A stretch of DNA of 7,886 nucleotides from Treponema sp. Its GTDB lineage: Bacteria > Spirochaetota > Spirochaetia > Treponematales > Breznakiellaceae. Location of the stretch: NCBI GenBank assembly GCA_031261385.1, contig JAISJS010000246.1, positions 1 to 7,886 on the forward strand. Direction: 5' to 3'. Of the stretch, positions 6,353 to 7,886 are shown piece after piece (within the stretch, counting starts at the first letter, position 1; each line of letters begins with the position of its first letter). Made by a program: the position numbers and the translations under genes. Below the pieces are notes generated by a model, which worked only from the letters and a program-made list of their open reading frames with translations, had not been told where the DNA came from and did no database searches.

Positions 6353-7165
6353 TTACCATGCGGTAATATACGCGCCCTTGTATGCGGTTTGAATTATCGT
6401 TTTAACCGCATCAGTATGATAGAGCTCCACAATGCGTTTGTAAACGGCATTGTCTTTATCGGCGGCCCGGGCCGCGATAATATTGATGTAAGGATTTTGG
6501 CTCCCGCCGGACTGCCGTTCAAGGGCGATACTGTCCCGTTCCGGATTGAGTCCCGCATCCACCGCATGTCCGCCGTTGATGACACTGGCCGCAACATCGG
6601 GCAGAAGCCTTGGAGTCTGCGCCGCTTCAACTTCGATAAACTGGAGCTTCAGCGGATTATCGGTAATGTCGGTCAGCGCAGGCGTCGGCCCCGCCGCCTC
6701 AGGAATCTTGATGAGCCCTGCCTTTTCAATGACCCGCAGCGCCCGTCCTTCGTTGACAAGGTCATTGGGAATGGCGATTTTATCGTCGGCTTTGATTTCC
6801 GCAACCGATTTAACTTTTTTGGAATACAAACCAAGCGGCGCCAGCAGCGTCTCCCCAATCGGAGAAAGGTGATACCCCTTCGTGTTGATTTCGTTATTCA
6901 GGTACGCATAATGCTGAAAGGCGTTTAGATCGAGTTCCCCGTCCTCCAGCGCCCGGTTGGGCAGCACGTATTCGGAAAACTTGACCAGTTCAAGGCGAAT
7001 CCCCTCTTTTTTGAGCTGCTCAATAATGGGCGCCCACTGCTCGTTGTTTTCCCCGACCACCCCGACTTTTACGAGTTTCTCTTTGGGCGCATTGTCCTTG
7101 TCACCCCCTGCAAACACTGTAGCGCTTAGCAACAGCGCCGCCAAAACCAAACCAATCCGTTTCAT
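6353..7165 (-). CDS. metQ: Methionine-type substrate-binding protein MetQ
   Basis: This 270-residue protein is the periplasmic binding component of the importer. It has a signal peptide (MKR, hydrophobic core at 5-17, then AGG with likely cleavage after A19) and the MetQ family blocks. These are KVGVVGENNEQW (33-44), FSEYVLPNRAL (63-73), LDLNAFQHYAYL (78-89), AIPNDLVNEGRALRV (131-145), AAQTPRLLPD (181-190), VIN (195-197) and a final KGAYITAW resembling the E. coli ending. Unlike most MetQ proteins there is no cysteine at the end of the signal peptide. It should therefore be a soluble periplasmic protein, or be retained by an uncleaved signal, rather than a lipoprotein. Specificity within this family includes L- and D-methionine and short peptides such as Gly-Met; the sequence does not settle it. 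A strong AAGGAGG ribosome site lies 6 nt upstream. It is the first gene of metQ-metN-metI. Confidence 0.95.
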   Translation of the reverse strand: MKRIGLVLAALLLSATVFAGGDKDNAPKEKLVKVGVVGENNEQWAPIIEQLKKEGIRLELVKFSEYVLPNRALEDGELDLNAFQHYAYLNNEINTKGYHLSPIGETLLAPLGLYSKKVKSVAEIKADDKIAIPNDLVNEGRALRVIEKAGLIKIPEAAGPTPALTDITDNPLKLQFIEVEAAQTPRLLPDVAASVINGGHAVDAGLNPERDSIALERQSGGSQNPYINIIAARAADKDNAVYKRIVELYHTDAVKTIIQTAYKGAYITAW

Positions 7166-7171
7166 CGTAAG

Positions 7172-7178
7172 CCTCCTT
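7172..7178 (-). promoter_or_regulatory. Ribosome binding site of metQ
   Basis: AAGGAGG on the minus strand with a 6-nt spacer to the ATG at 7165, the strongest ribosome site in the window. This is consistent with the binding protein being made in excess of MetN and MetI. Confidence 0.8.
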
Positions 7179-7192
7179 AAGCTTTTATCTTG

Positions 7193-7210
7193 CTATTCCG
7201 ATGGGAATAG
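7193..7210. promoter_or_regulatory. Inverted repeat overlapping the metQ -10 box, candidate operator
   Basis: CTATTCC, 4 bp, GGAATAG is a perfect 7-bp-arm inverted repeat. It overlaps four bases of the predicted -10 hexamer and covers the predicted start site of the metQ transcript, the usual position for a repressor operator. It could instead form a small hairpin at the 5' end of the mRNA. It does not resemble the E. coli MetJ box. Confidence 0.45.
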
Positions 7211-7235
7211 TATGTTATAGCTGCAATATTGTCAA
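7207..7235 (-). promoter_or_regulatory. Sigma-70-type promoter of the metQ-metN-metI operon
   Basis: Read on the minus strand: TTGACA (7235-7230), a 17-bp spacer, then TACTAT (7212-7207). The -35 is a perfect consensus and the -10 matches four of six positions. Transcription would start near 7200, giving a leader of about 35 nt, too short for a SAM riboswitch or T-box. Confidence 0.65.
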
Positions 7236-7258
7236 TAGGGTCCCAGGTACCGTTTTAT
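7229..7258 (+). promoter_or_regulatory. Possible divergent promoter for the second MetN-like gene
   Basis: TTGTCA (7229-7234), an 18-bp spacer, then TTTTAT (7253-7258) on the plus strand. The -35 hexamer overlaps the metQ -35 in the near-symmetric ATTGTCAAT (7228-7236), so the two promoters might compete for polymerase. The -10 is weak and the match may be chance. Confidence 0.3.
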
Positions 7259-7287
7259 TTTTTTTGATTTCGGAGTATGGTTGATGT

Positions 7288-7886
7288 ATGATTAAGCTCA
7301 CGGGAATATCAAAGCAGTATGCGCACGTAGCGGCCCTTAAAAATGTGGACCTGACGATACCCGACGGCTGTATTTTTGGCGTGATTGGAAAAAGCGGGGC
7401 CGGGAAATCGACCCTTTTGCGGATTACGAGCCTTTTGGAAAAGGCCGACGGCGGGGAAGTGTACTACGGCGATGAGCGGGTGGACACCCTTTCCGGCAAG
7501 GAGCTTCTGCTGCGGCGGCGAAAAATGGGCATGATATTCCAGAATTTCAACCTTTTGGGATCGCGGAACGTTGCGGGCAATATCGCCTATCCGTTGGAAA
7601 TTGCCGGCGTTCACCGGAACCAGATCCACACGCGGGTTGATGAACTTCTGAAAATGGTTGATATCACCGACAAGCGAAAAGCCCACCTTAGGGAGTTGTC
7701 CGGCGGCCAGAAACAGCGGGTCGCCATTGCCCGCGCGCTGGCGTCAAACCCCGAGGTACTTTTTTGCGACGAGGCGACAAGCTCCCTCGATCCGCAGACT
7801 ACCCGGTCGATTCTTACGCTGATAAGGGACCTCCATCAAAAACTCGGGATTACCGTGGCGCTTATCACCCACCAAATGTCGGTTAT
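7288..7886 (+). CDS. metN: Second MetN-like ABC transporter ATP-binding protein, N-terminal part (runs off right edge)
   Basis: The frame is open from the ATG at 7288 to the window edge, giving 199 complete codons. The protein begins MIKLTGISKQY, as MetN proteins do. It carries Walker A GKSGAGKST (34-42), Q-loop Q85 in IFQNFNL, signature LSGGQKQ (137-143), Walker B VLFCDEA (157-163), SSLD (165-168) and switch H195. By eye about half its residues match the MetN encoded at 5291-6322. It is therefore a paralogue of the same Met/NIL importer class rather than a recent duplicate. The C-terminal NIL domain, which would confirm this, lies outside the window. The upstream GGAG (7272-7275) is 12 nt from the ATG, an unusually long spacer, so translation may be modest. 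Permease and binding protein genes are expected downstream on the same strand but are not visible. Confidence 0.9.
   Translation, partial: MIKLTGISKQYAHVAALKNVDLTIPDGCIFGVIGKSGAGKSTLLRITSLLEKADGGEVYYGDERVDTLSGKELLLRRRKMGMIFQNFNLLGSRNVAGNIAYPLEIAGVHRNQIHTRVDELLKMVDITDKRKAHLRELSGGQKQRVAIARALASNPEVLFCDEATSSLDPQTTRSILTLIRDLHQKLGITVALITHQMSV

Noticed and set aside
6389..6928. Plus-strand frame of 179 codons opposite metQ
   Set aside because: MetQ on the other strand is family-typical along its whole length; the antisense frame has no motif.
7166..7206. SAM riboswitch or T-box leader before metQ
   Set aside because: The predicted leader is only about 35 nt and has no multi-helix structure.
7238..7265. 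Intrinsic terminator (GGGTCCC/GGTACC followed by a T run)
   Set aside because: The possible stem is only about 3 bp, and no plus-strand gene ends upstream of it.
7309..7686. Minus-strand frame of 125 codons opposite the second MetN-like gene
   Set aside because: The plus-strand frame carries every ABC ATPase motif; the opposite frame is its shadow.

Overview
The window looks like a chromosomal segment of a spirochaete, most likely a Treponema-type Spirochaetaceae. This rests on three things: a lipoprotein made of tandem 'QYTGxIxW ... TLxAKxGFTF ... SFTYSGA' modules, a style I associate with Treponema genomes; a full-length AAA-ATPase-like/PD-(D/E)XK protein of a type often found in Treponema and Bacteroidetes; and mixed, moderate base composition. 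The assignment is inference; there is no rRNA or other phylogenetic marker in the window.

Layout. (1) Positions 1-1120, minus strand: the N-terminal 373 codons of a secreted lipoprotein with three complete repeat modules and the start of a fourth; it continues beyond the left edge. (2) Positions 1121-1637: a 517-bp gap without a gene but rich in structure. It holds a 9-G tract, a perfect 16-bp palindrome with flanking TCACA/TGTGA half-sites, and a 142-bp nested inverted repeat. (3) Positions 1638-3242, plus strand: the AAA-ATPase-like/PD-(D/E)XK protein. (4) Positions 3239-4408, minus strand: an M20-family amidohydrolase whose stop codon overlaps that of the preceding gene. (5) Positions 4409-4617: a second long imperfect palindrome, different in sequence but alike in architecture. 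(6) Positions 4618-7165, minus strand: a complete methionine-type ABC importer in the order metQ-metN-metI. (7) Positions 7288-7886, plus strand: a second MetN-like ATPase, divergent from the first system and cut by the right edge.

How the genes may work together. MetQ captures methionine or a related amino acid in the periplasm, MetI forms the membrane channel and MetN drives transport. The M20 amidohydrolase lies downstream on the same strand and could deacylate an imported N-acyl amino acid, although a palindromic element separates it from metI. The 122-bp region between the two transporter clusters has a good promoter for metQ (TTGACA, 17-bp spacer, TACTAT). A 7-bp-arm inverted repeat overlaps its -10 box, and a weaker divergent promoter may share the -35 region.

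I see no CRISPR array, tRNA, rRNA, transposase or clearly new multi-gene system. The items most worth following are the two nested palindromes, the palindromic half-site cluster near 1332-1376, the G-tract, and the divergent pair of Met-type transporters.
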